This document shows, piece by piece, positions 17,976-26,572 of a stretch of DNA of 64,000 nucleotides; position 1 is the first letter of the stretch, and the number at the start of each line of letters is the position of its first letter. The position numbers and the translations under genes are program-made. Source of the DNA: DATKYQ01 sp964640665 (GTDB lineage: Bacteria; Myxococcota; B64-G9). Under the pieces are notes generated by a model. It was not told where the DNA came from. It was given only the letters and a program-made list of their open reading frames with translations, and did no database searches. The stretch is from the NCBI GenBank assembly GCA_964640665.1, contig CAZXHT010000019.1, positions 15,423 to 79,422 on the forward strand. The letters are read 5' to 3'.

Positions 17976-18920
17976 ATGTGGCAACTTGTTTCGAGCGTTT
18001 TTCTCGGTTGGTCGCTGGGGTCGAATGACGCGGCCAATGTTTTCGGCACGGCGGTAGCGTCCCGCATGGTGCGTTTCTGGGTGGCGGCCATCCTGTGCGC
18101 CGTCTTCGTCTTGCTGGGGGCGGTTCTCGAGGGACAGAAAGGGATCGAGACCTATCAGCGCCTCAGCCCGATCTCAGTAAACCTGGCTTTCATCGTCAGC
18201 CTGGCGGCCGCGCTGACCGTCAGCCTGATGAGCTACTGGCGCCTGCCGGTCTCGACCTCACAGGCGGTGGTGGGCGCGCTGGTGTTGATCGGCGCTATGA
18301 ACTCCAGCCTCGACACGTCCTCGCTGACCAAGGTCGTGCTATGCTGGGTCGGAACGCCAATCGGCGCGGCTTTAGTCACCTTCGTGCTGTATTACACGGT
18401 CGGCAAGCTGATCAACCTGATTCAACCATCTCTTTTCATTTACGATAAGGGCATGCGCTGGGCCTTGATCATAGCCGGTTCCTATGGCGCCTACGCACTG
18501 GGGGCCAACAATGTGGCCAACGTGACCGGGCCCTTTGCCGGCCCGAACATGTTGTCTCCTTTGGCCGCCTGTCTGGTGGGCGGCAGCGCTATCGCCCTGG
18601 GGGTGCTGACCTACAGCAAGAACGTCATGATGACGATTGGCAAGGGCCTCGTCCGTCTCGACGCTTACACTGCCTTCATCACCATCCTGGCCGAGGCCAT
18701 TACCGTGCATATCTATGCCGAGGTCGGCGTACCTGTCTCGACGTCCCAGGCGATGGTCGGGGCGGTGCTGGGCATCGGCATCATCAAGGGAGCCAGGACG
18801 ATCAACCGCCGCGTACTCTGGCGCATCCTGTTCGGCTGGATTGGCACACCGGCAATTTCGGCCGGGTTGGCCTACGTGTTGTTTATGCTCTTTGTCGCCC
18901 TAAATCTCGTATCTGGTTGA
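17976..18920 (+). CDS. pit: PiT-family inorganic phosphate transporter
   Basis: A 314-residue inner-membrane transporter with about ten helices. The two inverted halves each carry the PiT signature: SLGSNDAANVFGTAV near the N-terminus and LGANNVANVTGPFAG in the second half, and both have the PVSTSQA motif (LPVSTSQAVVGA and VPVSTSQAMVGA). By family knowledge it imports phosphate with H+ or Na+. The ATG at 17976 lies one base after the DUF47 stop, so the pair is translationally linked. It is somewhat shorter than E. coli PitA because the central cytoplasmic loop is short. Confidence 0.92.
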   Translation: MWQLVSSVFLGWSLGSNDAANVFGTAVASRMVRFWVAAILCAVFVLLGAVLEGQKGIETYQRLSPISVNLAFIVSLAAALTVSLMSYWRLPVSTSQAVVGALVLIGAMNSSLDTSSLTKVVLCWVGTPIGAALVTFVLYYTVGKLINLIQPSLFIYDKGMRWALIIAGSYGAYALGANNVANVTGPFAGPNMLSPLAACLVGGSAIALGVLTYSKNVMMTIGKGLVRLDAYTAFITILAEAITVHIYAEVGVPVSTSQAMVGAVLGIGIIKGARTINRRVLWRILFGWIGTPAISAGLAYVLFMLFVALNLVSG

Positions 18921-19010
18921 CAGCCTGCCTATTCGTACAGCGCGGCACCCCTGCGATACACCGCCCTGGCATTGAACCCCGCATCCGGCGGTGATATCCT
19001 CGAAAATATC

Positions 19011-20084
19011 ATGAACCGACCCGGCTTGTGGGACCGTGCGGGTCGGATTGAGGCAGGTGCAGACTCAAAGATGGGCAACGTTCGATACATTGAACCGTCC
19101 GCTCGTGTGGAGGCGGCCGAACAGGTATTTTCGTTCCTTGAAGAATACGGATTCGGCCTTGTGCAATCCGGCGACAACTCGGTTCGTTTCGAATCCGGCA
19201 ACATGTTTCTGACTGTTGTTTTCAAGCTGGACAACGACCGGGTCGACCTGTCCTTCGGCCCGTTAAGAGGCGAAAGGCAAGCTGGCGGTGTCTTCGATTC
19301 CGAAGACCTGGCCGAATTAGCCGAACCGCCGGGGCGCCTGCGTTGGCGGTTCGCGCGCGCCAGAAGCCCCGAACTGCTCATGTCGATCCTGGAAGGCTAT
19401 GCGGGTTTGCTGCGAACCCGCGCCGTCGGTCTGCTGCGCGGTGCACCGGCGGTTTTCGAGAAATTGTCCCTGGCCCGCAAGGCACGCGAGAGACGGGCGG
19501 CAAGACAATTGAGCCGGCGTCTGGCTGTAAATTCCATTCGAGACGATGCGGACGGCGAGGAGACAGCCCATGTCGTGGTCGGACAACGTACACGACATAC
19601 AATCGACGAGTGGTCAAACGTTCTGGACAGGGCCGAGCAAGAAGCCCATGCGCTTCTGTCCCTGTCGCTCGACAAAGAACAGGCGGAAACGTGGGAGCAG
19701 AAGTTTTCTATGCTCGAACCCCACCCGTTGGATTACGAACGCGTGTTCAAAGGCCGGGCAGCTTCCAGTGCCTTGAAGGCCTACCTCGGTCTATGGGGTC
19801 AGATTCGCCCGGCCATAGTTCCCGGCCCCGATCACACCGAAGTCAAGGTCACAGCTTGCCTTTCAGAGTGGTTCGCCAGCGGCAACGCGCTCGCACGCCG
19901 CTTTCCGGAGAGCTACAATCAAATCGCCGGGTTGCTCGAGCCCGGAGTGATCTGGGTTGCCTGGAAATACGTTGGCCCGGGTAAACTGGAAAGCCTGGAT
20001 TACGACGGTCTGGTGTGGCTCGATAACTACTTTGCCTGGTTTCCAAAACCATTCCATATACTTGCCTCCCTGGTAATGCAATGA
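19011..20084 (+). CDS. Conserved-looking hypothetical protein
   Basis: A protein of about 357 residues with no family I recognise. The N-terminal third (VRYIEPSARVEAAEQVFSFL to VDLSFGPLRG) is an alpha/beta unit that looks like those found in small immunity-type or DUF proteins. The middle (about 110-210) is basic and Arg-rich. The C-terminal part has an aromatic-rich stretch (WVAWKYVGPGKLESLDYDG, WLDNYFAWFPKPFH). No signal peptide or membrane helix is visible. The start is uncertain: ATG 19011 is given, ATG 19071 is possible. It is followed 27 bases later by an FHA gene and may be co-transcribed with it. Confidence 0.55.
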   Translation: MNRPGLWDRAGRIEAGADSKMGNVRYIEPSARVEAAEQVFSFLEEYGFGLVQSGDNSVRFESGNMFLTVVFKLDNDRVDLSFGPLRGERQAGGVFDSEDLAELAEPPGRLRWRFARARSPELLMSILEGYAGLLRTRAVGLLRGAPAVFEKLSLARKARERRAARQLSRRLAVNSIRDDADGEETAHVVVGQRTRHTIDEWSNVLDRAEQEAHALLSLSLDKEQAETWEQKFSMLEPHPLDYERVFKGRAASSALKAYLGLWGQIRPAIVPGPDHTEVKVTACLSEWFASGNALARRFPESYNQIAGLLEPGVIWVAWKYVGPGKLESLDYDGLVWLDNYFAWFPKPFHILASLVMQ

Positions 20085-20111
20085 AAGCAAGTGGAGATCT
20101 CAGGAGAAGTC

Positions 20112-20663
20112 ATGTCTGAAGAAAATCCGACTCAAACCAGGACCCTCACCCTGGGCGATTTTTTTGAAGACGCAGCGTCTTACGATGTCAAAGGCTTCGC
20201 CCTCCGCCACGGAGAGGCATATCTCATCCACCACGGCCCTCTGGGAAAAATCCGGGTGGTAAAGGACATGTCCTCGACCCAGGCCATCGAGCACAAAGAA
20301 ACCGCGCGTGCCTTCGACCCGGGCAAGGATTTCCTTGTTTTCCCGCTCAGCAAGGGTAAGGGCAAGTCGGAGGGAGATGTTGTAATCCGGCTGGGCCGCG
20401 GTGGCCACAACGATATCGTAGTACCGGATGCATCCGTGTCGGACAACCACGCGTCTGTGGAAATCACAAAGCGCGGCCAGTTCCAGATTCAGGATCTGGG
20501 CTCGCGTAACGGAACCTTCGTCCAGGAGCAACAGGTGCCCGTTCAGGGATCCGGGCCCCCGGTTCGGCTCGAATCAGGCATCCGCATCCGGATTGGCGGA
20601 TTGAACATGACCTTCCTGGAAGCCGCCGAGTTTCACAACCTGGTGATACAGTTGCTGGGTTGA
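20112..20663 (+). CDS. FHA-domain protein
   Basis: A 183-residue protein starting at ATG 20112 after an AGGAG site; a GTG at 20091 is less likely. The N-terminal 65 residues form a region with DFFEDAASYDVKGFALRHGEAYL. The FHA domain occupies about 85-175: VIRLGRGGHNDIVV, VSDNHASVEI and LGSRNGTFVQ. In the second motif the usual Ser-Arg/Lys-His reads SDNH, so the Arg or Lys that helps hold the phosphate is replaced by Asn while His is kept. It is the third FHA protein of the window. Confidence 0.8.
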   Translation: MSEENPTQTRTLTLGDFFEDAASYDVKGFALRHGEAYLIHHGPLGKIRVVKDMSSTQAIEHKETARAFDPGKDFLVFPLSKGKGKSEGDVVIRLGRGGHNDIVVPDASVSDNHASVEITKRGQFQIQDLGSRNGTFVQEQQVPVQGSGPPVRLESGIRIRIGGLNMTFLEAAEFHNLVIQLLG

Positions 20664-20704
20664 CAACGGCTCTCAGCAGCCAGTGGTAACATTCCACTTT
20701 GGAA

Positions 20705-20733
20705 TTGACAGCCTGCACCATCCCCCATAAGCT
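20705..20733 (+). promoter_or_regulatory. Sigma-70 promoter of tRNA-Sec
   Basis: A perfect TTGACA -35 box (20705-20710), a 17-base spacer and TAAGCT (20728-20733, a weak -10). The predicted start site near 20740 falls two bases before the first tRNA base, which supports the assignment. Confidence 0.6.
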
Positions 20734-20741
20734 GCCTTCCT

Positions 20742-20839
20742 GGAAGTGCCAGGGTCACTGGTGGGCTCCCCGGGCTTCAAACCCGGTGTGACGTGCGAGC
20801 AGCGCGTTGGGTGGGTTCGATTCCCATGCACTTCCGCCA
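20742..20839 (+). tRNA. selC: tRNA-Sec (anticodon UCA)
   Basis: The 98-base segment folds as a selenocysteine tRNA. The acceptor stem has 8 base pairs (GGAAGTGC with GCACTTCC), longer than the 7 of normal tRNAs. The anticodon loop is CTTCAAA with anticodon TCA at 20777-20779, flanked by a CCGGG/CCCGG stem. There is a long extra arm and a T loop TTCGATT, and GCCA is encoded at the 3' end (20836-20839). These features are diagnostic for bacterial selC. It decodes UGA in selenoprotein mRNAs, consistent with the UGA gene 3.4 kb upstream. The selA, selB and selD genes are not in the window. Confidence 0.95.
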
Positions 20840-20908
20840 TTGAACTATTCGCGCGCCTATACGCGTCGCCGTGTGGCGGGGTTCTCGCGTTGGCGGGGGT
20901 CATATGCC

Positions 20909-22492
20909 ATGAAGCCGGAAGACAAAGGCAGGGTGCAGGTAGAGGTGGTTCAACGCATACTCGATCACTGGACCACGGACGCCACATGTTGCGAGGAAGC
21001 CCTCTTCGATACCATTTACCACGAGCGGCGCCGGCTGGAGTCCGAGAAGAACAAGTCGCGGGCCAGGAAGGAAGGCGCTTTTTACGAGCGGATTTACCAC
21101 CAGGCACTCAACGGCAAGAGCGCTTCTCATCGCCAGTTGCTCAAAGAAGTGATCCGCTTCTTCTCCAACGAGGTGTTGGGACACTTCGACCCGCGCGTCT
21201 ACTCCCTTGCCACGCGCATAATTCCCACCGGTCTGTGCCTGCTGCTGAACACCGTAAGCCCGCTGCGCCTCGTCGAAACCCTCCAGGGAGCCGACGGCCT
21301 TGCTGACCAGTTGGTGATCGGAGGCGAAATCGAGGCTTTGCGCCGGGTCGCCAAGATGGGGACTACTATCCTGGTTCCCACCCACTCGAGCAACCTCGAC
21401 AGCATCCTGATAGGTTTCGCATTGTATCGCCTGGGCCTGCCGCCGTACACCTACGGCGCGGGATTGAACCTTTTCTCAAACAGGCTGATCGGCTTCTTCA
21501 TGCATAACCTGGGCGCCTATAAAGTCGACCGGCTCAAGAAGGCGCCCGTCTACAAGGACGTGCTCAAGACCTATGCCGGCTACACCATGGAGCTGGGCTA
21601 CCACAACCTGTTTTTCCCCGGCGGTACCCGCAGCCGTTCCGGCGCGGTGGAGAGCAAGCTCAAGATGGGCCTGCTGGGCATGGGCCTGGACGCCTACATT
21701 CACAACCTTGCGGCCGGCAAGGAGCGACCCGACATTTTCGTCGTTCCCTGCACGATCAACTACCAGCTGGTCCTCGAAGCGGAGACGCTGATCGACGATC
21801 ACCTCAAAGATGTCGGCAAAAGCCGCTACATTATCGAGGATGATGAATTCTCAAGACCGAAGCGCATCTTCGAGTTCATCCGGCAGCTCTTCTCGTTGCA
21901 CTCGACAATTCACCTGGTCATTTCCAGCCCGCTGGACGTTTTCGGCAATCTTGTGGACGACAAGGGAGTCTCCCGCGATCGGCGCGGTCGGCCGGTCGAT
22001 CGCTCACGTTACGTGATTGATGCCGGCGGCCGGCCGGTGTTCGATGCACAGCGCGACCGGGAATACACCCGGGAATTGGCCAGCTCGATCGGCGCGGCCT
22101 ATCGCAGGGACACGGTGATCAAATCAACCAACCTCCTGTCCCGGGCGGTCTTCAAACTGCTCGGCGACAAGAACCCCGGGCTCGATCTCTATCGCCTGCT
22201 GCGCGGCGTCGGCGTGGAGGAAAGCTTTTCGCTGGCCGATGTCTACCGCAGCGTCGAGGATACGCTTGATACGGTACACATGCTCAACCAGCGCGGCAAG
22301 TTGCGTATAGACGACATCGTGACCCGCAAGGACCCGGTAGCCATCGTATCCGAGGCACTGGCTCACCTGGGCACCTATCATCGCAAGCCGGCCCTGGTTC
22401 GCCGCGGAGATCGCCTCTTCCACGTCGATCGCACCCTGCTCCTCTATTATCAGAATCGTCTGGCGGGTACAGAGAACGGAGAGCTGGCATGA
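20909..22492 (+). CDS. Glycerol-3-phosphate acyltransferase-like protein (PlsB/PlsC superfamily)
   Basis: A 527-residue acyltransferase. The catalytic block I is VPTHSSNLDSILIG (H-x4-D, around residue 155); block II/III elements include the glycerol-phosphate-binding FFPGGTRSRSG, and the later segment IFVVPCTINY matches block IV of PlsB-type enzymes. Length is intermediate between PlsC (about 250) and E. coli PlsB (about 800), as in many deltaproteobacterial homologues. It would acylate glycerol 3-phosphate or a related acceptor at the membrane. The frame upstream of 20909 runs through tRNA-Sec, so ATG 20909 is the earliest credible start. It overlaps the second gpsA by 4 bases. Confidence 0.85.
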   Translation: MKPEDKGRVQVEVVQRILDHWTTDATCCEEALFDTIYHERRRLESEKNKSRARKEGAFYERIYHQALNGKSASHRQLLKEVIRFFSNEVLGHFDPRVYSLATRIIPTGLCLLLNTVSPLRLVETLQGADGLADQLVIGGEIEALRRVAKMGTTILVPTHSSNLDSILIGFALYRLGLPPYTYGAGLNLFSNRLIGFFMHNLGAYKVDRLKKAPVYKDVLKTYAGYTMELGYHNLFFPGGTRSRSGAVESKLKMGLLGMGLDAYIHNLAAGKERPDIFVVPCTINYQLVLEAETLIDDHLKDVGKSRYIIEDDEFSRPKRIFEFIRQLFSLHSTIHLVISSPLDVFGNLVDDKGVSRDRRGRPVDRSRYVIDAGGRPVFDAQRDREYTRELASSIGAAYRRDTVIKSTNLLSRAVFKLLGDKNPGLDLYRLLRGVGVEESFSLADVYRSVEDTLDTVHMLNQRGKLRIDDIVTRKDPVAIVSEALAHLGTYHRKPALVRRGDRLFHVDRTLLLYYQNRLAGTENGELA

Positions 22493-23529
22493 GCGGCGCT
22501 TCAGGGAAGGATCACGAGGGCCTCGATATCCTGGTGGTCGGCGGCGGGACTTTCGGCACAGCCCTGGCCTCGATACTCTCAGAGATGAAACGCCGGGTGC
22601 TCTTGTGGGTTCGCCGTCCCGAGCAGGCCGAGGAGATCAACTCGAAGCACACCAACTCGCGTTACCTGGACGGGTTCGAACTGCCGCTGAATCTCAGGGC
22701 CACAACGCTTCTGGAAGAGTCGATTCGCAGGACGCCGATCGTCTTGATCGTGGTTCCCTCGAAGTCTTTCAGGGAGATAGCCCGTCGAATCGGAAACACG
22801 GCCAAAGGCAACCAGATTCTTGTCCACGCGACCAAGGGCATCGAAATCGATACTTTCAAGCGCATGTCCGAGGTCCTGAAGGAAGAGACATGCGCCTTGA
22901 AGATCGGCGCCCTGAGCGGTCCCAACCTGGCACGCGAAATCATGGGTGGCCAACCATCCGGAGCGCTCTTGGCTTCGCGTTACGACGAGGTGGCCACGAC
23001 ACTCCAGCCGCTTTTCGTCTCCAGCCGCATGCGCATCTACAGCGGCCGGGACGTGATTGGCACCGAGATCGCGGGCTCATTCAAGAACATCATCGCCATC
23101 GCGGCCGGAGTGGCGGACGGCATGAAATTGGGCGATAACGCCAAGTCTCTGCTGGTCACCAGGGGATTGAGCGAAATGGCTCGCTTTGGCGTCGCCCTCG
23201 GCGCCGACGTCTTCACCTTCGGGGGTCTGGCCGGAATCGGCGACCTGATGGCCACCTGCGCTTCGAAACTCAGCCGTAACCACCAGGTTGGCGAGCGCCT
23301 GGCAGGGGGCGAGGAGATTTCAGGGATCCTGGACGGCATGACCCAGGTTGCCGAGGGAGTGCCGACCACCAGGGCCGTTCACGCTCAGGCCCTGCAGATG
23401 AATATCGAACTGCCCATCGTCAGGGCGGTGCATGGAATACTGTACGAGGACTGGAGTTGCAACGAGGCGCTCATCAGGCTGATGTCCCTTCCGGCCGAGA
23501 AGGAACTCGCCGTTTTGAGCTACCGGTGA
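22489..23529 (+). CDS. Glycerol-3-phosphate dehydrogenase-like protein, copy 2
   Basis: A 346-residue GpsA paralogue. The nucleotide-binding loop is VGGGTFGTALAS, the substrate region is GALSGPNLAREIMGG, and the catalytic Lys lies in SFKNIIAIAAGVADGMKLG, followed by LVTRGLSEMARFG and the GLAGIGDLMATC segment. All catalytic elements seen in copy 1 (11559-12569) are kept, but the two are clearly diverged in sequence. The ATGA overlap with the acyltransferase gene implies that glycerol-3-phosphate made here is handed to that enzyme, or that both act in a specialised lipid pathway. Confidence 0.88.
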   Translation: MSGASGKDHEGLDILVVGGGTFGTALASILSEMKRRVLLWVRRPEQAEEINSKHTNSRYLDGFELPLNLRATTLLEESIRRTPIVLIVVPSKSFREIARRIGNTAKGNQILVHATKGIEIDTFKRMSEVLKEETCALKIGALSGPNLAREIMGGQPSGALLASRYDEVATTLQPLFVSSRMRIYSGRDVIGTEIAGSFKNIIAIAAGVADGMKLGDNAKSLLVTRGLSEMARFGVALGADVFTFGGLAGIGDLMATCASKLSRNHQVGERLAGGEEISGILDGMTQVAEGVPTTRAVHAQALQMNIELPIVRAVHGILYEDWSCNEALIRLMSLPAEKELAVLSYR

Positions 23530-23533
23530 CGGC

Positions 23534-24448
23534 ATGTTGCAGTGTTACCCACTTAGCCTGGAAGAGCAGCGAACCTATGCGGACGATTTCGACGGCAAGG
23601 TCTTCGTCTGGGACATAGACAAGACCTATCTGGCCACCCGTTTCTCATCACTCAAGGGAGTGGCGCGCATTCCACTGGAGTTTGCCGTAGACAAGAAGGC
23701 CATAGCGGGAATGCCCGAGGTGCTGCGCGGCCTGCGCCGCGGCGCCGGCCGCACCTTCGCGGCCGCCCCGATCTACTTTGTCTCGGCCAGTCCGCCGCAG
23801 ATGCGGCGGGTGATCGAGCGCAAGATGCTCATGGACGGCGTCGAGTACGACGGGATAGCTTTCAAGGACTGGGCCGCGACGATTCTCGGATTGCGACCGG
23901 GCAGGTTGCGCGAGCAGGTGGGGTTCAAGCTATGCGCCCTGTTGACTACGCGCCAGAACCGCTCGCGTTCGAGAGAGTATCTCTTTGGTGACGACGTCGA
24001 GAGCGACGCCGAGGCTTTTCACCTCTATGCCCGTTTGCTGGCGGGCGAGCTTTCGGCCGGAGAGGCCGAGGAGGTGATGAAAACCGCCGGTGTCAAGAAA
24101 GACGATCGCGACTGTGTCCGCGCGCTATTGGATCGTCTGGGCGAGAAGCGCGGCTCGGTGGAGCGCATTTTCATTCATCTGGCGGCGCAGTCCGCGCCGG
24201 AGCGCTTCGCCGACTTGGCACCGGCGGTGGTTCCGGTAAAGGACGCCTTCCAGCTGGCGTTGGCCTGCTACGAACTGGGTCTGCTGCGCGCCGAGGCCGT
24301 CGGCCGCGCGCTGGATGCCTGCCGGGCCTCCCTGCCGCAGTTTGAAAAAGAGGAGTCAGGCCGGGACGCACTGGAACGCGGCCTGATCTCGAAAGACAGC
24401 TACTCGAAAAGTACTTTTCTCAGTTCATCGGCGTCGCCGGCGAGGTAG
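23534..24448 (+). CDS. App1-like phosphatidate phosphatase-domain protein
   Basis: A 304-residue protein with the HAD-type motif VFVWDIDKTYLATRF (residues about 23-37), the DxDxT motif in the DUF2183 (App1) catalytic domain of phosphatidate phosphatases. Later signatures are YFVSASPPQMRR (motif II with Ser) and EYLFGDDVESDAEAF (motif III/IV). It lies 4 bases after the gpsA paralogue, so the three genes form a phospholipid-metabolism operon (make glycerol 3-phosphate, acylate it, dephosphorylate phosphatidate). No signal peptide is visible, so it should act in the cytoplasm or at the membrane face. The last 49 bases overlap the convergent HAD gene. Confidence 0.75.
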   Translation: MLQCYPLSLEEQRTYADDFDGKVFVWDIDKTYLATRFSSLKGVARIPLEFAVDKKAIAGMPEVLRGLRRGAGRTFAAAPIYFVSASPPQMRRVIERKMLMDGVEYDGIAFKDWAATILGLRPGRLREQVGFKLCALLTTRQNRSRSREYLFGDDVESDAEAFHLYARLLAGELSAGEAEEVMKTAGVKKDDRDCVRALLDRLGEKRGSVERIFIHLAAQSAPERFADLAPAVVPVKDAFQLALACYELGLLRAEAVGRALDACRASLPQFEKEESGRDALERGLISKDSYSKSTFLSSSASPAR

Positions 24449-25050
24449 TCCGGCTGGGCTGTTTTCACGGGCGCGGATCCTACGAAGCCCCACAGAACTC
24501 CGCAGGTGGACATCCCGGCGGCGCGGCCGGCCTGAATGTCGTTATGGTAATCGCCGATCATGATGCCGGCTGCGGGGGGCCGGCCGAGTTTTTTACAAGC
24601 CGCAAGAACCGGCTCGGGATTGGGCTTCAGGTTTTCGGTTTCGTCTCCGCCTATCAGCACTCCGATGCGGTCTGACAGGGACAGCCCGTCGAGAATCATG
24701 CGGGCGAAGTAACCCGGTTTATTGGTCACCACGCCCACCCGGGCGGGCCGCAGATCGCGCAGGATCCCAAGCAGGCCGGGGTAGGGGCGGGTGTTATCGA
24801 GGGCATGCTCGCGGTAGTAGGCCCTGAACAGCTTGATTTGCTCGTCGACGTCGTCGCGCCCAAGCCTTTCTAAGACTCGTTCCATCAGCCGGCGTACGCC
24901 GTCGCCCACGTAGCCGAGCACTTCTTCCTGCGGCAGGGGCGCCAGGCAGAGATCCTCCAGGGTGTGGTTTACGGCTGCGGCGATATCCCGGCCGGAATCC
25001 ACCAGCGTGCCGTCCAGATCGAAAAGAACAGGATCGAAGCGTATCTTCAT
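24400..25050 (-). CDS. gph: HAD phosphatase, phosphoglycolate phosphatase-like
   Basis: A 216-residue HAD-IA enzyme. Motif I FDLDGTLVDSGRDIAAAVN, motif II VGVVTNKPGY, the Lys of motif III in ENLKPNPEPVL and motif IV IMIGDYHNDIQAGRAAG are complete, and the cap region (YVGDGVRRLMERVL) matches the Gph group. Such enzymes remove phosphate from 2-phosphoglycolate, a product of DNA repair, though other small phosphates are possible. It diverges from the glycosyltransferase gene with only 29 bases between the starts. Confidence 0.85.
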   Translation of the reverse strand: MKIRFDPVLFDLDGTLVDSGRDIAAAVNHTLEDLCLAPLPQEEVLGYVGDGVRRLMERVLERLGRDDVDEQIKLFRAYYREHALDNTRPYPGLLGILRDLRPARVGVVTNKPGYFARMILDGLSLSDRIGVLIGGDETENLKPNPEPVLAACKKLGRPPAAGIMIGDYHNDIQAGRAAGMSTCGVLWGFVGSAPVKTAQPDYLAGDADELRKVLFE

Positions 25051-25079
25051 GTCGGAAGAATAACACGCTTAGGCTTGAC

Positions 25080-26309
25080 ATGAAACGCCGTTCGAGGCAT
25101 TTTCCTGGAAAGGAGCGGTGGCCGGTGCAGGAGCTTTTCTGGATCACGGTTGGTGTCGCGGGGGTCTGGTTGGTGATCTTTGTATCCAGCCTTTTCGAAA
25201 TGCGCTCGTTGCAGAGAATCAGACCGGCTCGCGGCGCGAGCCATGGGCATCTCCCGCGGGTAAGCGTGATCGTCCCGGCCCGCGACGAGGAGGCCAACAT
25301 CATAGCTTGCCTGGAGTCGCTGCTCAGCCAGGATCACACCGATATCGAGGTCATAGTGGTTGACGACGGTTCCTCCGACCGCACCGCCGACCTGGTTACC
25401 CGCATGTCCCGCCAGGATTACCGCGTGCGCCTGGTTCGCCTGGGCGATCTTCCGGCCGGCTGGACGGGCAAGTGCAACGCTGCTTACCAGGGAGTAGTCA
25501 AGGGGCATCCCAGGGGTGAGTGGCTGCTGTTCACCGACGCGGACACGCTGCACGAGTCACAGAGCATCAGCGCCCCGCTGCAGGTCGCACTCGACCGTAA
25601 TCTCGATTTCGTCTCGTTGATTCCGCATCTAGAGGCCCGCAGTTTCTGGGAACGTCTGATGCAGCCGACGATGGCGGCCTTGATCGCGATGTTCCAGAAG
25701 CCGGCTCGGGTAAACGACCCGCGCTTGCCGGACATTTTCGCCAACGGGCAGTACATCCTGGTTCGCAAGGCAACATATGATCGGGTGGGCGGGCACGCGG
25801 CAGTTGCCGGCAAGGTTCTTGAGGATGTCGAGTTGGCCAAGGCCGTAAGCGCTTCTGGCGGGCGGGTTTTTCTGGCTTTGGGGCGCGATCTTTTCTCGAC
25901 CCGCATGTATACAAACTTACATTCCCTGATCGAGGGTTGGGCCAAGAACTTCTACATGATCCTCGGCTCGAAATTGCCGCGGGTCATCCTGGCGGTGAGC
26001 GCGGGGTTTATGCTCGGTATATGGCCGGCGATCTTCGGACTGACTGCGGCGGGCTCGCTGCTGCTTGATCTGCGCCCCTGGCCGCAGACATACTTGTGGG
26101 CCATGGTCGGCGTCTATGTCCTTGTGCTCATCTTCCAGATCGTGCTACGCCACTTGAATCGCTGGTACCCGCGCTATGCGCCCCTCGCTCCACTGGGGAG
26201 CCTGCTGGCCGGTTACGTGTTGCTGCACTCGGCCCGGCTTCATCGCACGGGTTCCGGCGTGCGCTGGAAAGGGCGGGTGGTGTTCGACGACAAGGAAAAT
26301 GGTGGATGA
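25080..26309 (+). CDS. Family 2 glycosyltransferase, membrane-bound (HpnB/CrtQ-like)
   Basis: A 409-residue protein with an N-terminal membrane helix (about 16-40), a GT-A catalytic domain and three or four C-terminal helices. The donor-binding start is VSVIVPARDEEANI with VVDDGSSDRT, the metal-binding motif is LLFTDADTLH, and the acceptor region has VLEDVELAKAV. The layout and the short C-terminal membrane part resemble the hopanoid/carotenoid-associated glycosyltransferases (HpnB, CrtQ). The sugar and lipid acceptor cannot be stated from the sequence alone. Its stop overlaps the start of the Fis-like gene. Confidence 0.85.
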   Translation: MKRRSRHFPGKERWPVQELFWITVGVAGVWLVIFVSSLFEMRSLQRIRPARGASHGHLPRVSVIVPARDEEANIIACLESLLSQDHTDIEVIVVDDGSSDRTADLVTRMSRQDYRVRLVRLGDLPAGWTGKCNAAYQGVVKGHPRGEWLLFTDADTLHESQSISAPLQVALDRNLDFVSLIPHLEARSFWERLMQPTMAALIAMFQKPARVNDPRLPDIFANGQYILVRKATYDRVGGHAAVAGKVLEDVELAKAVSASGGRVFLALGRDLFSTRMYTNLHSLIEGWAKNFYMILGSKLPRVILAVSAGFMLGIWPAIFGLTAAGSLLLDLRPWPQTYLWAMVGVYVLVLIFQIVLRHLNRWYPRYAPLAPLGSLLAGYVLLHSARLHRTGSGVRWKGRVVFDDKENGG

Positions 26310-26572
26310 ACGCCGAGCAGCAAACGATTGAGCGCATGCCGCTTTCCGATCTTCTTGGTAAAAGGCTCGGTCGCCTATTGGACCAGCTTGACACACATCG
26401 CGTGCCGCACCTCTACCGGCTGGTGCTCGACGAAGTCGAGAGAGTGCTGATCGAGCAGGCCTTGCGTCGATCGGGAGGATCGCGAAAGCTGGCAGCCGAG
26501 ATACTCGGTATACATCGAAACAGCCTACGCAACCGGATCAGAGCGTTGGGCATCGAAAAACAGCGCTCATGA
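26306..26572 (+). CDS. Fis-family helix-turn-helix protein
   Basis: An 88-residue protein. The C-terminal half (about 42-85) is a Fis-type helix-turn-helix: VERVLIEQALRRSGGSRKLAAEILGIHRNSLRNRIRALGI, matching the DNA-binding end of Fis and NtrC-type regulators. The first 40 residues probably dimerise. The start at 26306 overlaps the glycosyltransferase stop (ATGA), and the gene overlaps thiD by 4 bases at its end, so all three are translationally coupled. It could be a nucleoid-associated or local transcription factor. Confidence 0.82.
   Translation: MNAEQQTIERMPLSDLLGKRLGRLLDQLDTHRVPHLYRLVLDEVERVLIEQALRRSGGSRKLAAEILGIHRNSLRNRIRALGIEKQRS

Noticed and set aside
18972..19010. TTG start extending the hypothetical gene upstream
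   Set aside because: No ribosome-binding site and no conserved-looking residues; the ATG at 19011 is simpler.
20691..20705. ATTCCA-CTT-TGGAAT hairpin as terminator of the FHA gene
   Set aside because: Only a 6-bp stem and no T run; it overlaps the -35 box of the tRNA-Sec promoter.
20746..21306. Open reading frame of 186 codons over tRNA-Sec
   Set aside because: It is a shadow of tRNA-Sec and of the acyltransferase gene in another frame and has no ribosome-binding site.
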